Source of the DNA: Pseudomonas guariconensis
Lineage (GTDB): Bacteria > Pseudomonadota > Gammaproteobacteria > Pseudomonadales > Pseudomonadaceae
Assembly (NCBI RefSeq): GCF_015680235.1
Contig: NZ_JADLJL010000005.1
Location: forward strand, 124,001 to 188,000
DNA length: 64,000 nt
Direction: 5' to 3'
Shown here: positions 27,606 to 37,577 of the stretch, in pieces
How the letters are laid out: every line of letters begins with the position of its first letter
How positions within the stretch are numbered: the first letter of the stretch is position 1
Made by a program: the position numbers and the translations under genes
Notes under the pieces: generated by a model
Databases searched by the model: none
What the model was told of the DNA's origin: nothing
What the model saw: only the letters and a program-made list of their open reading frames with translations

Positions 27606-28049
27606 ATGAAGATCGGAGAACTGGCCAAGGCCACCGATTGCGCCGTGGAGACCATCCGCTACTACGAGCGCGAGCGACTGCTGCCCGAACCGGCACGTAC
27701 CGAAGGCAACTACCGGCTCTACACCCAGGCCCATGTCGAGCGCCTGACCTTCATCCGCAACTGCCGCACGCTGGACATGACCCTGGACGAAATCCGCAGC
27801 CTGCTGACGCTACGCGACAGCCCCGATGGCTCGTGCGGCAGCGTCAATGCGCTGATCGACGAACATATCGAGCATGTACAGGCACGGATCGATGGGTTGA
27901 TGGCGTTGCAGGCGCAACTGGTGGAGTTGCGCCAGCGATGCAATGCCAAGGGATCGGAGTGCGCGATCTTGCAGCGCCTGGAGACCAATGGCGCGGTGTC
28001 GCTACCGGAGACCGAGCATTCCCATGTGGGAAGAAGCCACGGGCATTGA
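27606..28049 (+). CDS. cadR: MerR-family cadmium/lead-responsive regulator
   Basis: A 147-residue protein. The winged helix (MKIGELAKATDCAVETIRYY) is followed by the dimerisation helix. Cys77, Cys112 and Cys119 are all present at the positions used for Cd2+ binding in CadR. The tail ends HSHVGRSHGH, the second, His-rich metal site typical of the P. putida protein. It represses and activates the divergent cadA promoter. TGGAGA precedes the start by 6 bases. Confidence 0.95.
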   Translation: MKIGELAKATDCAVETIRYYERERLLPEPARTEGNYRLYTQAHVERLTFIRNCRTLDMTLDEIRSLLTLRDSPDGSCGSVNALIDEHIEHVQARIDGLMALQAQLVELRQRCNAKGSECAILQRLETNGAVSLPETEHSHVGRSHGH

Positions 28050-28056
28050 TGGATTG

Positions 28057-28131
28057 CCCCATCGCCGGCAAGCCGGCACCCACCAGGCTCCGTGGGAGCC
28101 GGCTGGCCGGCGATGGGCTGCAAAGCAGCCC
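28057..28131. repeat. Inverted REP pair and hairpin between cadR and thyA
   Basis: REP copies at 28057-28083 (CATCGCCGGCAAGCCGGC) and 28092-28117 (GGGAGCCGGCTGGCCGGCGA) are followed by the GGGCTGC-AAA-GCAGCCC hairpin at 28115-28131. The element sits between convergent genes and probably ends transcription of both. Confidence 0.82.
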
Positions 28132-28144
28132 CCGCAACTTGGGA

Positions 28145-29116
28145 TCAGACCGCCATCGGCGCCGTCATCGGCGCATGGTGCTCGTACCCTTCCAGGCTGA
28201 AGTCGCTCGGCTCGATCTTCTCCAACCATTCTGGCTCGTACTTGCCGGTCTTGGCGAACTCAGGCACGCGGTCGCTGATCACCAGTTTGGGCGCCGCCAG
28301 CGGCTCGCGCTTCATCTGCTCGTTCAACATGTCCAGGTGGTTCTCGTACACATGGGCATCGCCGATGAAGTAGGTGAACCAGCGCGGCGTATAGCCGGTC
28401 AGGCGACCGAACAGCGACAGCAGCGCCGCCCCTTCGGTGAGGTTGAACGGCGTGCCCAGGCCCAGGTCATTGGAGCGGATGTACAGCGTCAGGGAGATTT
28501 CCCGGGTTTCGACATTGGGGTGGAACTGGTACAGCAGGTGGCACGGCGGCAGCGCCATTTCATCGAGCTGGGCGCAGTTCCAGCCGTGGAACAGGATGCG
28601 TCGGCTGCCCGGGTCATTGGCAATGGTGTCCAGGCACTGGCGCACCTGGTCGATGGCCTTGTACAGGATGACGAACGCCTGGCCGTTCTCCTCGTCTTGG
28701 GCGATCTGGCGGAACCCTGCCTTCTCGGCCATTTCGATGGCCGCCGGGTTGCTCAGCGGGATACGCTTGTAACCCGGCCACTGGCGCCACTGCACGCCGT
28801 AGATCTCGCCGAGGTCGTCATGACCCTGGCGGAACGGGTTGGCCAACCACTGGGCATTTTCGTTGGCGTTCTGGTCCCAGACCTTGCAACCCAGCTCGCG
28901 GAATTTGCCGGCGTTCTTCACGCCACGCAGGAAGCCCACCATCTCGCCGATCGCCGACTTGAACGCGAGCTTACGGGTGGTGATGGCTGGGAAGCCCTTC
29001 TGCAGGTCGAAACGCAGCATCGCGCCCGGCAGGCTGATGGTGCGGATGCCGGTGCGGTTTTCCTGCAACGTGCCGTTTTCGATGACGTCGCGGACCAGGT
29101 CTAGATACTGTTTCAT
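28145..29116 (-). CDS. thyA: Thymidylate synthase
   Basis: A 323-residue enzyme that makes dTMP from dUMP with methylene-tetrahydrofolate. The nucleophile is Cys192 in [10 protein letters not shown]. The dUMP-binding arginines and the [12 protein letters not shown] signature are present. It is longer than the 264-residue E. coli enzyme because of inserts such as [19 protein letters not shown], as in other pseudomonads. It ends the tauE-like-lgt-thyA transcription unit, 48 bases behind lgt, an arrangement conserved across proteobacteria. Confidence 0.97.
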   Translation of the reverse strand: MKQYLDLVRDVIENGTLQENRTGIRTISLPGAMLRFDLQKGFPAITTRKLAFKSAIGEMVGFLRGVKNAGKFRELGCKVWDQNANENAQWLANPFRQGHDDLGEIYGVQWRQWPGYKRIPLSNPAAIEMAEKAGFRQIAQDEENGQAFVILYKAIDQVRQCLDTIANDPGSRRILFHGWNCAQLDEMALPPCHLLYQFHPNVETREISLTLYIRSNDLGLGTPFNLTEGAALLSLFGRLTGYTPRWFTYFIGDAHVYENHLDMLNEQMKREPLAAPKLVISDRVPEFAKTGKYEPEWLEKIEPSDFSLEGYEHHAPMTAPMAV

Positions 29117-29164
29117 GGCTTACCTGTAGCAAGAACGGCAGGAGGATCGCCCCTGCCGTGGAAA

Positions 29165-29974
29165 TCAAACGGTGGCCTTGGCCGTCGGTTTACGGTTGTA
29201 AGCCCACCAGATCAGGAAGATGCCGCCGACGATCATCGGCACGCAGAGCAGCTGACCCATGGTCAACCAGCCGAAGGCGATGTAGCCCAGCTGGGCGTCG
29301 GGCACCCGCACGAACTCCACGATGAAGCGGAAGATGCCGTAGAACAGCGCGAACATGCCGGAAACGGCCATGGTCGGGCGCGGCTTGCGCGAGTAAAGCC
29401 AGAGGATGGCAAATAATGCCACACCTTCGAGGGCGAACTGGTACAGCTGCGACGGGTGACGCGGCAGTTGGGCCGGGTCGCTGAACGGCGGGAAGACCAT
29501 CGCCCAGGGCACGTCGGTGGCCTTGCCCCAGAGCTCGGCGTTGATGAAGTTGCCGATGCGCCCGGCGCCCAGGCCGATCGGCACCAACGGGGCGACGAAG
29601 TCCATCAGCTCGAAGAACGACTTGTTGTTGCGCTTGCCGAACCACAGCGCCGCCAGCATCACGCCGATGAAGCCGCCATGGAACGACATGCCGCCCTTCC
29701 ACACTTCGAAGATCAAGGTCGGGTTGGCCAGGTACTGGTGCAGGTCATAGAACAGCACGTAGCCCAAGCGCCCACCGACGATCACGCCCATGGACAGCCA
29801 GAACACCAGGTCGGAGAGTTTTTCGCGGGTCCAGGTGGGGTCGAAGCGGTTCAGCCGACGCGAGGCGAGCAGCCAGGCACCGCCAATGCCGATCAGGTAC
29901 ATCAACCCGTACCAGTGGATTTTCAGCGGCCCGATGGCCACGGCCACGGGGTCGATCTGCGGGTAAGGCAGCAT
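29165..29974 (-). CDS. lgt: Prolipoprotein diacylglyceryl transferase
   Basis: A 269-residue inner-membrane enzyme that transfers diacylglycerol from phosphatidylglycerol to the lipobox cysteine of prolipoproteins. Seven hydrophobic segments are visible. The Lgt signature reads [13 protein letters not shown], with the essential Arg. The N-terminal [10 protein letters not shown] motif and the early MSFHGGF loop are also present. The ATG at 29974 has AGAGGAA upstream. Confidence 0.97.
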   Translation of the reverse strand: MLPYPQIDPVAVAIGPLKIHWYGLMYLIGIGGAWLLASRRLNRFDPTWTREKLSDLVFWLSMGVIVGGRLGYVLFYDLHQYLANPTLIFEVWKGGMSFHGGFIGVMLAALWFGKRNNKSFFELMDFVAPLVPIGLGAGRIGNFINAELWGKATDVPWAMVFPPFSDPAQLPRHPSQLYQFALEGVALFAILWLYSRKPRPTMAVSGMFALFYGIFRFIVEFVRVPDAQLGYIAFGWLTMGQLLCVPMIVGGIFLIWWAYNRKPTAKATV

Positions 29975-30002
29975 GGTGGTTCCTCTAGGTCAAATCAGGA
30001 AG

Positions 30003-30785
30003 CTAGATCAGGAAGCTCAGGCCGACGCAGAACAGCAGCGCGGCGAACAGACGCTTGAGCAGGCGTGGCGACAACCGGTGTGCCAGGCGCGCGCCGAAGC
30101 GGGCGAAGAACATACTGGTCACGGCGATGCCCACCAACGCAGGGATGTAGACGTAACCCAGGCTGTGGGCCGGCAGGTGCTCGTCATGCCAGCCCAACCA
30201 CATGAAGCTCAGGGCGCTGGCCATGGCGATCGGCAAGCCGCAGGCCGACGAGGTCGCCACCGCCTTCTGCATCGGCAGGCTGCGCCAGGTCAGGAACGGC
30301 ACGGTCAGCGAACCACCGCCGATGCCGAAGATCGCCGAGGCCCAGCCGATCACCCCGCCAGCACCGACCAACCCGGGCTTGCCGGGGATGCCACGGCTGG
30401 CCTTGGGCTTGAGATCCAGAGCCATCTGCACGGCAATCACCAGGGCGAATACGCCGATGATCTTCTGCAGCATCGGCCCCTGGATCAGCGAGGCGGTCTT
30501 GGCGCCGATGCCGGCACCGATGAGGATGCCCAGGGTCATCCAGGCGAAGATCGGCCATTGCACCGCGCCCTTTCGCTGGTGCTCAAGCACGGCGTTGATG
30601 GACGTGAAGACGATGGTCGCCAACGAAGTACCGACGGCCAGGTGAGTCAGCACCGACGGGTCGAAGCCCTGCAAGGTGAAGCTGAACACCAACACCGGCA
30701 CGATGATGATGCCGCCACCCACGCCGAACAGCCCGGCCAGTACGCCGGCGCATGCGCCCAACAACAGATAGAGTACGAATTCCAT
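30003..30785 (-). CDS. TauE/SafE family sulfite/organosulfur exporter-like membrane protein
   Basis: A 260-residue integral membrane protein with about eight hydrophobic segments. The repeated TauE motif GVGGGIIIVPVLV is in the first helix pair and IGGGSLTVPFLT is in the second half. Family members export sulfite, sulfoacetate or related anions, but most are untested. I start it at MEFVLYLLLG (30785). It is 28 bases upstream of lgt and in the same direction, so it heads the lgt-thyA operon. Confidence 0.87.
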   Translation of the reverse strand: MEFVLYLLLGACAGVLAGLFGVGGGIIIVPVLVFSFTLQGFDPSVLTHLAVGTSLATIVFTSINAVLEHQRKGAVQWPIFAWMTLGILIGAGIGAKTASLIQGPMLQKIIGVFALVIAVQMALDLKPKASRGIPGKPGLVGAGGVIGWASAIFGIGGGSLTVPFLTWRSLPMQKAVATSSACGLPIAMASALSFMWLGWHDEHLPAHSLGYVYIPALVGIAVTSMFFARFGARLAHRLSPRLLKRLFAALLFCVGLSFLI

Positions 30786-30915
30786 TCGCCGCCCCCATGG
30801 AAACAATCCGGCATGGTAACGGATGCCAGCCCTGGGGCTCTAGTGAACTCTGCGTTAGATGATGGATCGACACGGGAGCAGCCGGTAGAGTGGCCAAAAC
30901 AACCGAGGCCCCGCC

Positions 30916-31662
30916 ATGTGCCTGATCGTGTTCGCCTGGCGGCCAGGGCACGCCCTGCCGCTGATCGTCGCGGCCAACCGCGACGAGTTCTATGCCCGCC
31001 CCACCCAGGCCCTGGGCGCCTGGGAGGATGCCCCCGGCGTACATGCCGGGCGCGATCTGGAGGCCGGCGGCACCTGGCTGGGTGTCGGCCCGAACGGCCG
31101 GTTCGCCGCCTTGACCAACATTCGCGACCCTGGCCAGCCCCTTGGCCCCCGCTCCCGCGGGGAACTGGTGGCAGCGTATCTGAGCGGAACGCTGGGCGTG
31201 GACGCCTACCTGGACCAGGTGGCCAGCCGCGCCAGCCAGTATTCAGGGTTCAACCTGCTGGTAGGCGACGGCGAGCGGCTGGGTTACCTTCATGCCCGCG
31301 AGGCAGCGCCGCGCCTGCTCGAGCCGGGTATATACGGAGTGTCCAATGCTGGGTTGGATACACCCTGGCCCAAGCTGGTCAAGGCACGCAGAGGGTTGCA
31401 GGGCATGCTCGACAACCCGGACCCGCAGCGGCTGCTGGGGTTGCTGGGTGATGGCGAGCCCGCGCCAGAGGCAGATCTGCCGGAAACCGGTGTGGGGCTG
31501 GCGACCGAGAAGTTGCTGTCGAGTGTGTTTATCGCCAGCCAGAACTATGGGACGCGGGCCAGCACGGTGTTGATCGTCGATGCCCAAGGGCGGCGGCGGA
31601 TGATCGAGCGCAGTTTCGGGCCGTTTGGTGGCCATTTGGGCGAGGTGGAGATTCTGGCCTAG
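30916..31662 (+). CDS. NRDE family protein (TANGO2-like)
   Basis: A 248-residue protein beginning MCLIVFAWRPG, with the family-defining ANRDEF at residues 22-27 and GGTWLGVGPNGRFAALTNIRDP following. The N-terminal Cys2 suggests an Ntn-hydrolase-like fold. Eukaryotic TANGO2 is linked to membrane trafficking and heme handling; bacterial roles are not settled. It stands alone, divergent from the TauE-like gene. Confidence 0.9.
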   Translation: MCLIVFAWRPGHALPLIVAANRDEFYARPTQALGAWEDAPGVHAGRDLEAGGTWLGVGPNGRFAALTNIRDPGQPLGPRSRGELVAAYLSGTLGVDAYLDQVASRASQYSGFNLLVGDGERLGYLHAREAAPRLLEPGIYGVSNAGLDTPWPKLVKARRGLQGMLDNPDPQRLLGLLGDGEPAPEADLPETGVGLATEKLLSSVFIASQNYGTRASTVLIVDAQGRRRMIERSFGPFGGHLGEVEILA

Positions 31663-31668
31663 CGAATG

Positions 31669-31750
31669 GGGCCGCTTTGCGGCCCATCGCGGGGCAAGCC
31701 CGCTACATGACAGCGCAATCCCGCTTCTGTGGGAGCCGGCTTGCCGGCGT
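31669..31750. repeat. REP cluster between the NRDE gene and ptsP
   Basis: A GGGCCGC-TTT-GCGGCCC hairpin is followed by ATCGCGGGGCAAGCCCGC (31687-31705) and then GGGAGCCGGCTTGCCGGCG (31731-31750), three palindromes in 80 bases between convergent genes. Confidence 0.8.
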
Positions 31751-31764
31751 TTGAGATACCTTGG

Positions 31765-34044
31765 CTACAAGGTCTTGTTGGCCCCGGGCCCGATCATGCG
31801 CGCCAGCCCCAGGTTCTTCAGGGCCAACTGCAACGCACTGTGGATAACTTGCGCGTTGTCATGGGCCATGGCCTCGGTCAGCAGTTCCTTGGCCTTGCTC
31901 ATGTTGATCTGGCGCAGCATCCACTTCACCTTCGGCAGGTTGGTGGCGTTCATCGACAGGCTGTCGAAGCCCATGGCCATCAACAGCACGGCCGCGGCCG
32001 GGTCGCCGGCCATTTCACCGCAGATGCTCACCGGCTTGCCTTCGGCGTGGGCGTCGCGCACCACCGTCTGCAAGGCTTGCAGCACGGCAGGGTGCAGGTA
32101 GTCGTAAAGGTCGGCGACCCGTGGGTTGTTGCGGTCGACCGCCAGCAGGTACTGGGTCAGGTCGTTGGAGCCGACCGAGAGGAAGTCCACCTGGCGCGCC
32201 AGTTCACGGGTCTGGTAGACCGCCGCAGGGATTTCGACCATTACCCCGACCGGTGGCATCGGCACGTCGGTGCCTTCGTCCCGCACCTCGCCCCATGCGC
32301 GGTGGATCAGGTGCAGCGCCTCTTCCAGCTCATGGATGCCGGAAATCATCGGCAGCAGGATACGCAGGTTGTTCAAGCCCTCGCTGGCCTTGAGCATGGC
32401 GCGGGTCTGCACCAGGAAGATTTCCGGGTGGTCGAGGGTGACGCGAATGCCGCGCCAGCCAAGGAAGGGGTTTTCTTCTTTGATCGGGAAATACGAAAGC
32501 GCCTTGTCGCCACCGATGTCGAGGCTGCGCATGGTCACCGGCAGCGGGTGGAAGGCCTGCAACTGCTCGCGGTAGATCGCCAGCTGTTCCTTCTCGCTGG
32601 GGAAGCGCTGGTTGATCATGAATGGCACTTCGGTGCGGTACAGGCCCACGCCTTCGGCACCGCGCTGCTGGGCACGGGCCACATCGGCGAGCAGGCCGGT
32701 GTTGACCCACAGCGGCATGCGGTGGCCATCCGGGGTGACGCAGGGCAGTTCACGCAGCGCGTCCAGGCCCTGGGCGAGTTGGCGCTCTTCCTCGACCACG
32801 TCGCTGTACTGCTTGCGCAGCACCTCGCCCGGGTTGGTGAACACTTCGCCCTTGTAGCCATCGACGATCAGCTCGATGCCGTCGACCTTCGAATACGGCA
32901 GGTCGACCAGGCCCATGACCGTCGGGATGCCCATGGCCCGCGCCAGGATCGCCACGTGCGAGTTGCCCGATCCCAGTACCGAGACCAGGCCTACCAGCTT
33001 GCCTTCGGGCACCTCGCCCAGCATGGCCGGGGTCAGCTCCTCGCTGACCAGGATGGTGTTGTCGGCATACACCAGCGACTGCGAGCGCGCTTGCTGGAGG
33101 TAGGCCAGCAGGCGGCGGCCAAGGTCCTTGACGTCCGAGGCCCGCTCGCGCAGGTAGTCGTCGTCCATCAGTTCGAAGCGATTGACGTGTTCGCCCACCA
33201 CCTGGCGCAAGGCGCCCTGGGCCCATTGGCCGGTCTTGATGACCTCGATCACCTCACCACCGAGGGCGGCGTCTTCGAGCATCATCAGGTAGACGTCGAA
33301 CAGCGCCCGTTCTTCGGGGCGCAGCTGGGTGGCGAGCTTGGCCGACAGCTTGCGCATGTCGGCGCGAACACCCTCCAGGGCGTTGTTGAACAGCTTGAGT
33401 TCGGTGTCGATATCCTCGACGGTCTTGTCCGGGACCACGTCCAGGTCGGCCGGCGGTAGCATCACCACGGCCCTGCCGACGGCCGCGCCCGGCGAACCAG
33501 GCACGCCGACGAAACGGGCCTCCTGGATCCCCTTGCCCTGGCGGCCCAGGCCGCGGATGGAGCCGGTGGCCTCGGCATGGGCGATCACGCCGGCGAGCTG
33601 GGCGCTCATGGTGACCAGGAAGGCTTCCTCGCCTTCGTCGAACTGGCGGCGCTCCTTCTGCTGGATGACCAGCACCCCCACTACGCGGCGGTGGTGGATG
33701 ATCGGTGCACCGAGGAAGGAGGCGAAGCGCTCCTCGCCGGTTTCGGCGAAATAGCGGTAACGGGGGTGGGCGGCGGCGTCCTCGAGGTTCAGCGGCTCTT
33801 CCCGAGTACCGACCAGGCCGACCAGGCCTTCGTTGGGGGCCATGCTGACCTTGCCGATGGAGCGCTTGTTCAGGCCTTCGGTGGCCATCAGCACGAAGCG
33901 GTTGGTGTCCGGGTCGAGCAGGTAGACCGAGCAGACCTGGCTGCCCATGGCTTCCTTGACGCGCAAGACAATGATCCCCAACGCCGTCTTGAGATCTTTG
34001 GCGGAGTTCACTTCCTGGACGATCTTGCGCAGCGTATTGAGCAT
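31765..34044 (-). CDS. ptsP: Nitrogen-PTS phosphoenolpyruvate-protein phosphotransferase
   Basis: A 759-residue enzyme INtr. A GAF domain occupies about residues 1-160 and would sense glutamine/2-oxoglutarate. The PTS enzyme I N-terminal domain carries the phosphorylatable His in GNSHVAILARAMG, and the PEP-binding barrel contains DIGGDKALSYFP and the catalytic-Cys motif ICGEMAGDP. It starts the phosphorelay to NPr and EIIA-Ntr, which controls nitrogen/carbon balance and polyhydroxyalkanoate or potassium traits in P. putida. The gene lies 22 bases behind rppH in the same operon. Confidence 0.97.
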   Translation of the reverse strand: MLNTLRKIVQEVNSAKDLKTALGIIVLRVKEAMGSQVCSVYLLDPDTNRFVLMATEGLNKRSIGKVSMAPNEGLVGLVGTREEPLNLEDAAAHPRYRYFAETGEERFASFLGAPIIHHRRVVGVLVIQQKERRQFDEGEEAFLVTMSAQLAGVIAHAEATGSIRGLGRQGKGIQEARFVGVPGSPGAAVGRAVVMLPPADLDVVPDKTVEDIDTELKLFNNALEGVRADMRKLSAKLATQLRPEERALFDVYLMMLEDAALGGEVIEVIKTGQWAQGALRQVVGEHVNRFELMDDDYLRERASDVKDLGRRLLAYLQQARSQSLVYADNTILVSEELTPAMLGEVPEGKLVGLVSVLGSGNSHVAILARAMGIPTVMGLVDLPYSKVDGIELIVDGYKGEVFTNPGEVLRKQYSDVVEEERQLAQGLDALRELPCVTPDGHRMPLWVNTGLLADVARAQQRGAEGVGLYRTEVPFMINQRFPSEKEQLAIYREQLQAFHPLPVTMRSLDIGGDKALSYFPIKEENPFLGWRGIRVTLDHPEIFLVQTRAMLKASEGLNNLRILLPMISGIHELEEALHLIHRAWGEVRDEGTDVPMPPVGVMVEIPAAVYQTRELARQVDFLSVGSNDLTQYLLAVDRNNPRVADLYDYLHPAVLQALQTVVRDAHAEGKPVSICGEMAGDPAAAVLLMAMGFDSLSMNATNLPKVKWMLRQINMSKAKELLTEAMAHDNAQVIHSALQLALKNLGLARMIGPGANKTL

Positions 34045-34066
34045 GGCTCGGGGTCGGACTCCGTCG

Positions 34067-34546
34067 TCAGTCGCGCGTCAACAGGCGCGGGGCAAGCTCT
34101 TTCAAGGCGCGGCGATAGACCTCGCGCTTGAACGTCACCACCTGGCCCAAGGGATACCAGTAGCTGACCCAACGCCAGCCGTCGAATTCCGGCTTGCCGG
34201 TCAGGTCCATGCGCACCCGCTGCTCGTTGGACACCAGGCGCAGCAGGAACCACTTCTGTTTCTGGCCGATGCACAATGGCTGGCTATGGGTGCGCACCAG
34301 CCGCTGGGGTAAACGATACCGCAACCAGCCACGGGTGCAGGCAAGAATTTCCACATCCTCGCGCTCCAGGCCCACCTCTTCGTTCAGCTCGCGGTACAGG
34401 GCGTCTTCCGGCGTCTCCTCAGGGTTGATGCCACCCTGGGGGAACTGCCAGGCATCCTGGTTGATCCGGCGAGCCCATAGCACCTGCCCGGCATCATTCG
34501 TGAGAATGATCCCGACATTGGGGCGAAAACCATCCGGGTCGATCAC
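34067..34546 (-). CDS. rppH: RNA pyrophosphohydrolase
   Basis: A 159-residue Nudix enzyme that removes pyrophosphate from the 5' end of mRNAs and so triggers decay. The Nudix box begins [20 protein letters not shown] and ends VGL, matching GX5EX7REUXEEXGU. The start is a GTG at 34546 ([13 protein letters not shown]) with GAGGT 8 bases upstream; ATGs further up would add residues not found in the family. The pairing with ptsP is conserved in gammaproteobacteria. Confidence 0.96.
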   Translation of the reverse strand: MIDPDGFRPNVGIILTNDAGQVLWARRINQDAWQFPQGGINPEETPEDALYRELNEEVGLEREDVEILACTRGWLRYRLPQRLVRTHSQPLCIGQKQKWFLLRLVSNEQRVRMDLTGKPEFDGWRWVSYWYPLGQVVTFKREVYRRALKELAPRLLTRD

Positions 34547-34712
34547 GGCAGCAACCTCGCAAACGCATGTCATCGCATTGTTCCACAAAGGTCACGAGCG
34601 CAGCAACGCGCCCGCCAAGCTTATGTGCGGCGAGGTGAAAACTCTGTGTTTTGCGAGGGTCTGTCCAGGGACACTGGTATACCTGGCTTTGGTGAAAGGC
34701 AGGTGACAGGAC

Positions 34713-34758
34713 GGGGCCGCTGCGCGGCCCATTCGCGGCGCAAGGCCGCTCCTACAGA
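34713..34758. repeat. Palindromic element between rppH and the DUF2269 gene
   Basis: A GGGGCCGC-TGC-GCGGCCC hairpin is followed by TTCGCGGCGCAAGGCCGCTC, half of the larger palindrome type seen after ilvD. The two flanking genes are co-directional, so this may end the DUF2269/ilvA transcript. Confidence 0.7.
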
Positions 34759-34779
34759 GACAGCGTGCGCCCCCAAAGG

Positions 34780-35205
34780 TCAAACCGGCTTGGCGCCCAT
34801 CAGCCCGGCGATGGACAGGAAGCACACACCGCTGATCACCGCCAACGCCAGGGTAAAGCGCAGCCCGGTCGGTTCGGCCTTGCGCAGCCGGTTCAGGCGT
34901 ACCAGCAGCCACCAGGCGCTGAACGCACCCAGGGTATAGATGACGCTCGAAGCCAGGATCCAGGTCTGGCCCAGCGGCCAGCCGACCAGGTGCACCAGCC
35001 ACCAGCCGGTGAACGGCATGCTCACCAGGCACAGCCCCATCAGCAGCCAGACGAACACCAGCGGCCGGCGCAGCAGCTTGCCATAAGCCTGGGCGTCGCC
35101 GCGCCGGCGCGCGAGGACAGTCCAGGCGGCCAGGCCCAAGGCGCCGGCCAGCAGCAACACAGTGGCGGCGATGTGCACGGCCTTGAGGGTGGTCAGGTAT
35201 TCCAT
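34780..35205 (-). CDS. DUF2269 family membrane protein
   Basis: A 141-residue protein with four hydrophobic segments (about residues 10-30, 48-68, 78-100 and 118-138), matching the predicted integral membrane family DUF2269. There is no catalytic motif. It lies 39 bases behind ilvA on the same strand and may be co-transcribed. Its function is unknown. Confidence 0.82.
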   Translation of the reverse strand: MEYLTTLKAVHIAATVLLLAGALGLAAWTVLARRRGDAQAYGKLLRRPLVFVWLLMGLCLVSMPFTGWWLVHLVGWPLGQTWILASSVIYTLGAFSAWWLLVRLNRLRKAEPTGLRFTLALAVISGVCFLSIAGLMGAKPV

Positions 35206-35244
35206 TGCTTCACGTCCTTGAGTGTTAGGCCAAGCTTAGTCGCT

Positions 35245-36759
35245 TTAGCCCAGGAACAGCTTGTACGCCGGGTTGTCGGTCTCGTCCCAGTAGGGATAGC
35301 CGATCTTGGCCAGGGCCGCCGGCACCAGGTGGCGTTCGTCGTCCGGCACCTGCAGGCCTGCCACCACCCGGCCATCGGCCGCGCCATGGTTGCGGTAATG
35401 GAACATGGAGATGTTCCAGCGCCCGCCCAGCTTGGTCAGGAAGTTGAACAAGGCGCCCGGGCGTTCCGGGAACTCGAAGCGCAGCACCATTTCGTCGCTG
35501 GCGCCTGCCGAATGGCCACCGACCATGTGGCGGATATGCAGCTTGGCCAGCTCGTTATCGGTCAGGTCGGTGACCGGGAAGCCTTGCTCGACCAGCTGCT
35601 GCACCAAGGCGGCGCGCGGGTCGGTTTCCGGGTGGGTCTGCACACCGACGAAGATGTGCGCTTCCTTGTCGGCGTGGTACCGGTAGTTGAACTCGGTGAT
35701 CTGGCGCTTGCCGATGGCCTCGCAGAAGGCCTTGAAGCTGCCCGGGCGTTCAGGGATCGTCACGGCGATGATCGCCTCGCGCTTCTCGCCCAGCTCGGCG
35801 CGCTCGGCCACATGGCGCAGGCGGTCGAAGTTGACGTTGGCGCCCGAGTCGATGGCCACCAGGGTCTGGCCCGTCACGCCATGCAGCTCTACGTACTTCT
35901 TGATGCCTGCGACGCCCAAGGCGCCGGCAGGTTCGGTGATCGAGCGGGTATCGTCGTAGATATCCTTGATAGCTGCGCAGATTTCATCGGTACTGACCGT
36001 CACCACCTCATCCACATGATGGCGGCAGATATCGAAGGTGTGCTGGCCGATCTGCGCCACTGCCACACCGTCGGCGAACAACCCGACCTGCGGCAGCACC
36101 ACCCGCTCGCCAGCCACCATGGCGGCCTGCAGGCAGTTGGAGTCGTCCGGCTCGACGCCGATCACCTTGATCTCCGGGCGCAGGTACTTCACGTAGGCAG
36201 CGATGCCGGCGATCAGGCCGCCGCCACCGACCGGCACGAAGATCGCGTCCAGGCGACCTGGGTGCTGGCGCAGGATTTCCATGGCCACGGTGCCTTGCCC
36301 TGCGATGGTGTGCGGGTCGTCGTAGGGGTGGATATAGACGAAGCCCTTTTCATCCACCAACTTCAAGGAATAGGCCAGCGCCTCGGGGAAGGAATCCCCG
36401 TGCAGCACCACCTTGCCGCCGCGCGAGCGCACGCCTTCGACCTTGATTTCCGGGGTGGTCTTGGGCATCACGATGGTCGCCTTGATACCCAGCTCCCGCG
36501 CGGCCAGGGCCACGCCCTGGGCATGGTTGCCGGCCGAGGCGGTGACCACGCCACGGGCCAGTTCTTCCGGGCTCAGCTGCGCCAGCTTGTTGTACGCCCC
36601 GCGGATCTTGAAGGAAAACACCGGCTGCAGGTCCTCGCGCTTGAGCAGGACCTGGTTGCCCAGCCGCTTGCTCAGCTGGCCGGCGCTCTGCAGCGGGGTT
36701 TCGACGGCAACGTCGTAGACGCGCGAGGTGAGGATCTTCTTGACGTACTGTTCGAGCAT
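35245..36759 (-). CDS. ilvA: Biosynthetic threonine ammonia-lyase (threonine deaminase)
   Basis: A 504-residue PLP enzyme that makes 2-oxobutyrate for isoleucine. The PLP lysine lies in [12 protein letters not shown] (about residue 50). The PLP phosphate loop is [10 protein letters not shown], and [13 protein letters not shown] is the substrate loop. Two C-terminal ACT-like regulatory domains (beginning [16 protein letters not shown] and [16 protein letters not shown]) mark the isoleucine-inhibited biosynthetic type. It is divergent from rpiA, an order conserved in pseudomonads. Confidence 0.97.
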   Translation of the reverse strand: MLEQYVKKILTSRVYDVAVETPLQSAGQLSKRLGNQVLLKREDLQPVFSFKIRGAYNKLAQLSPEELARGVVTASAGNHAQGVALAARELGIKATIVMPKTTPEIKVEGVRSRGGKVVLHGDSFPEALAYSLKLVDEKGFVYIHPYDDPHTIAGQGTVAMEILRQHPGRLDAIFVPVGGGGLIAGIAAYVKYLRPEIKVIGVEPDDSNCLQAAMVAGERVVLPQVGLFADGVAVAQIGQHTFDICRHHVDEVVTVSTDEICAAIKDIYDDTRSITEPAGALGVAGIKKYVELHGVTGQTLVAIDSGANVNFDRLRHVAERAELGEKREAIIAVTIPERPGSFKAFCEAIGKRQITEFNYRYHADKEAHIFVGVQTHPETDPRAALVQQLVEQGFPVTDLTDNELAKLHIRHMVGGHSAGASDEMVLRFEFPERPGALFNFLTKLGGRWNISMFHYRNHGAADGRVVAGLQVPDDERHLVPAALAKIGYPYWDETDNPAYKLFLG

Positions 36760-36859
36760 CGGGAAAGCATCACTGGGCCGCGGGACAAGGCCTGGGAGTC
36801 TACCCCAGCGCCACGTCGGGCGACCACAGCGAAACCGAGGTTTTGCTGGCGCTTGCCGC

Positions 36860-36865
36860 TATAAT
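36860..36865 (+). promoter_or_regulatory. -10 box of rpiA
   Basis: A perfect TATAAT in the context GCTATAATAGGC lies 38 bases upstream of the rpiA ATG. The -35 is weak. Confidence 0.6.
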
Positions 36866-36902
36866 AGGCAGCTTTCAAACTCCCGCCCCTCTCGGAGCCC
36901 GC

Positions 36903-37577
36903 ATGACCCAGGACCAACTCAAACAGGCCGTCGCCCAGGCCGCCGTCGATTTCATTCTGCCCAAGCTGGATGAGAAAAGCGTCGTCGGCGTCGGCACCGG
37001 TTCGACCGCCAACTTCTTCATCGACGCCCTGGCCAAGCACAAGACCGCCTTCGACGGCGCTGTCGCCAGCTCCGAGGCCACCGCCGAGCGCCTGAAGGGC
37101 CATGGCATTCCTGTCTACGAGCTCAACAGCGTCAGCGAGCTGGAGTTCTACGTGGACGGTGCCGACGAAAGCGACGCGCACCTGAACCTGATCAAGGGCG
37201 GCGGCGCGGCCCTGACCCGCGAGAAGATCGTCGCGGCGGTGGCCAAGACCTTTATCTGCATCGCCGATGCCAGCAAGCTGGTGCCGGTGCTGGGCGCCTT
37301 CCCACTGCCGGTGGAAGTGATCCCGATGGCCCGCAGCCATGTGGCGCGCCAGCTGGTCAAGCTCGGCGGCGACCCGGTGTACCGCGAAGGCGTGGTGACC
37401 GACAACGGCAACGTCATCCTCGATGTGCACAACCTGCAGATCACCGACCCGGTGGGCCTGGAGCAGAAGATCAACGCCATCGTCGGCGTGGTCACCAACG
37501 GCCTGTTCGCGGCACGCCCGGCCGACCTGCTGTTGCTGGGGACCGCCGAAGGCGTGAAGAGCCTCAAGGCCGAGTAA
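36903..37577 (+). CDS. rpiA: Ribose-5-phosphate isomerase A
   Basis: A 224-residue enzyme that interconverts ribose-5-phosphate and ribulose-5-phosphate. Phosphate-binding [13 protein letters not shown] is near residue 31. The catalytic region VDGADESD, with its Asp and Glu, is followed by [14 protein letters not shown]. Length and motifs are standard. The ATG at 36903 is preceded by CGGAG 8 bases upstream. Confidence 0.97.
   Translation: MTQDQLKQAVAQAAVDFILPKLDEKSVVGVGTGSTANFFIDALAKHKTAFDGAVASSEATAERLKGHGIPVYELNSVSELEFYVDGADESDAHLNLIKGGGAALTREKIVAAVAKTFICIADASKLVPVLGAFPLPVEVIPMARSHVARQLVKLGGDPVYREGVVTDNGNVILDVHNLQITDPVGLEQKINAIVGVVTNGLFAARPADLLLLGTAEGVKSLKAE

Noticed and set aside
34067..34588. 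A longer RppH starting at 34588
   Set aside because: The extra residues are not found in the family, while the GTG at 34546 has a good ribosome site and gives the standard N-terminus.
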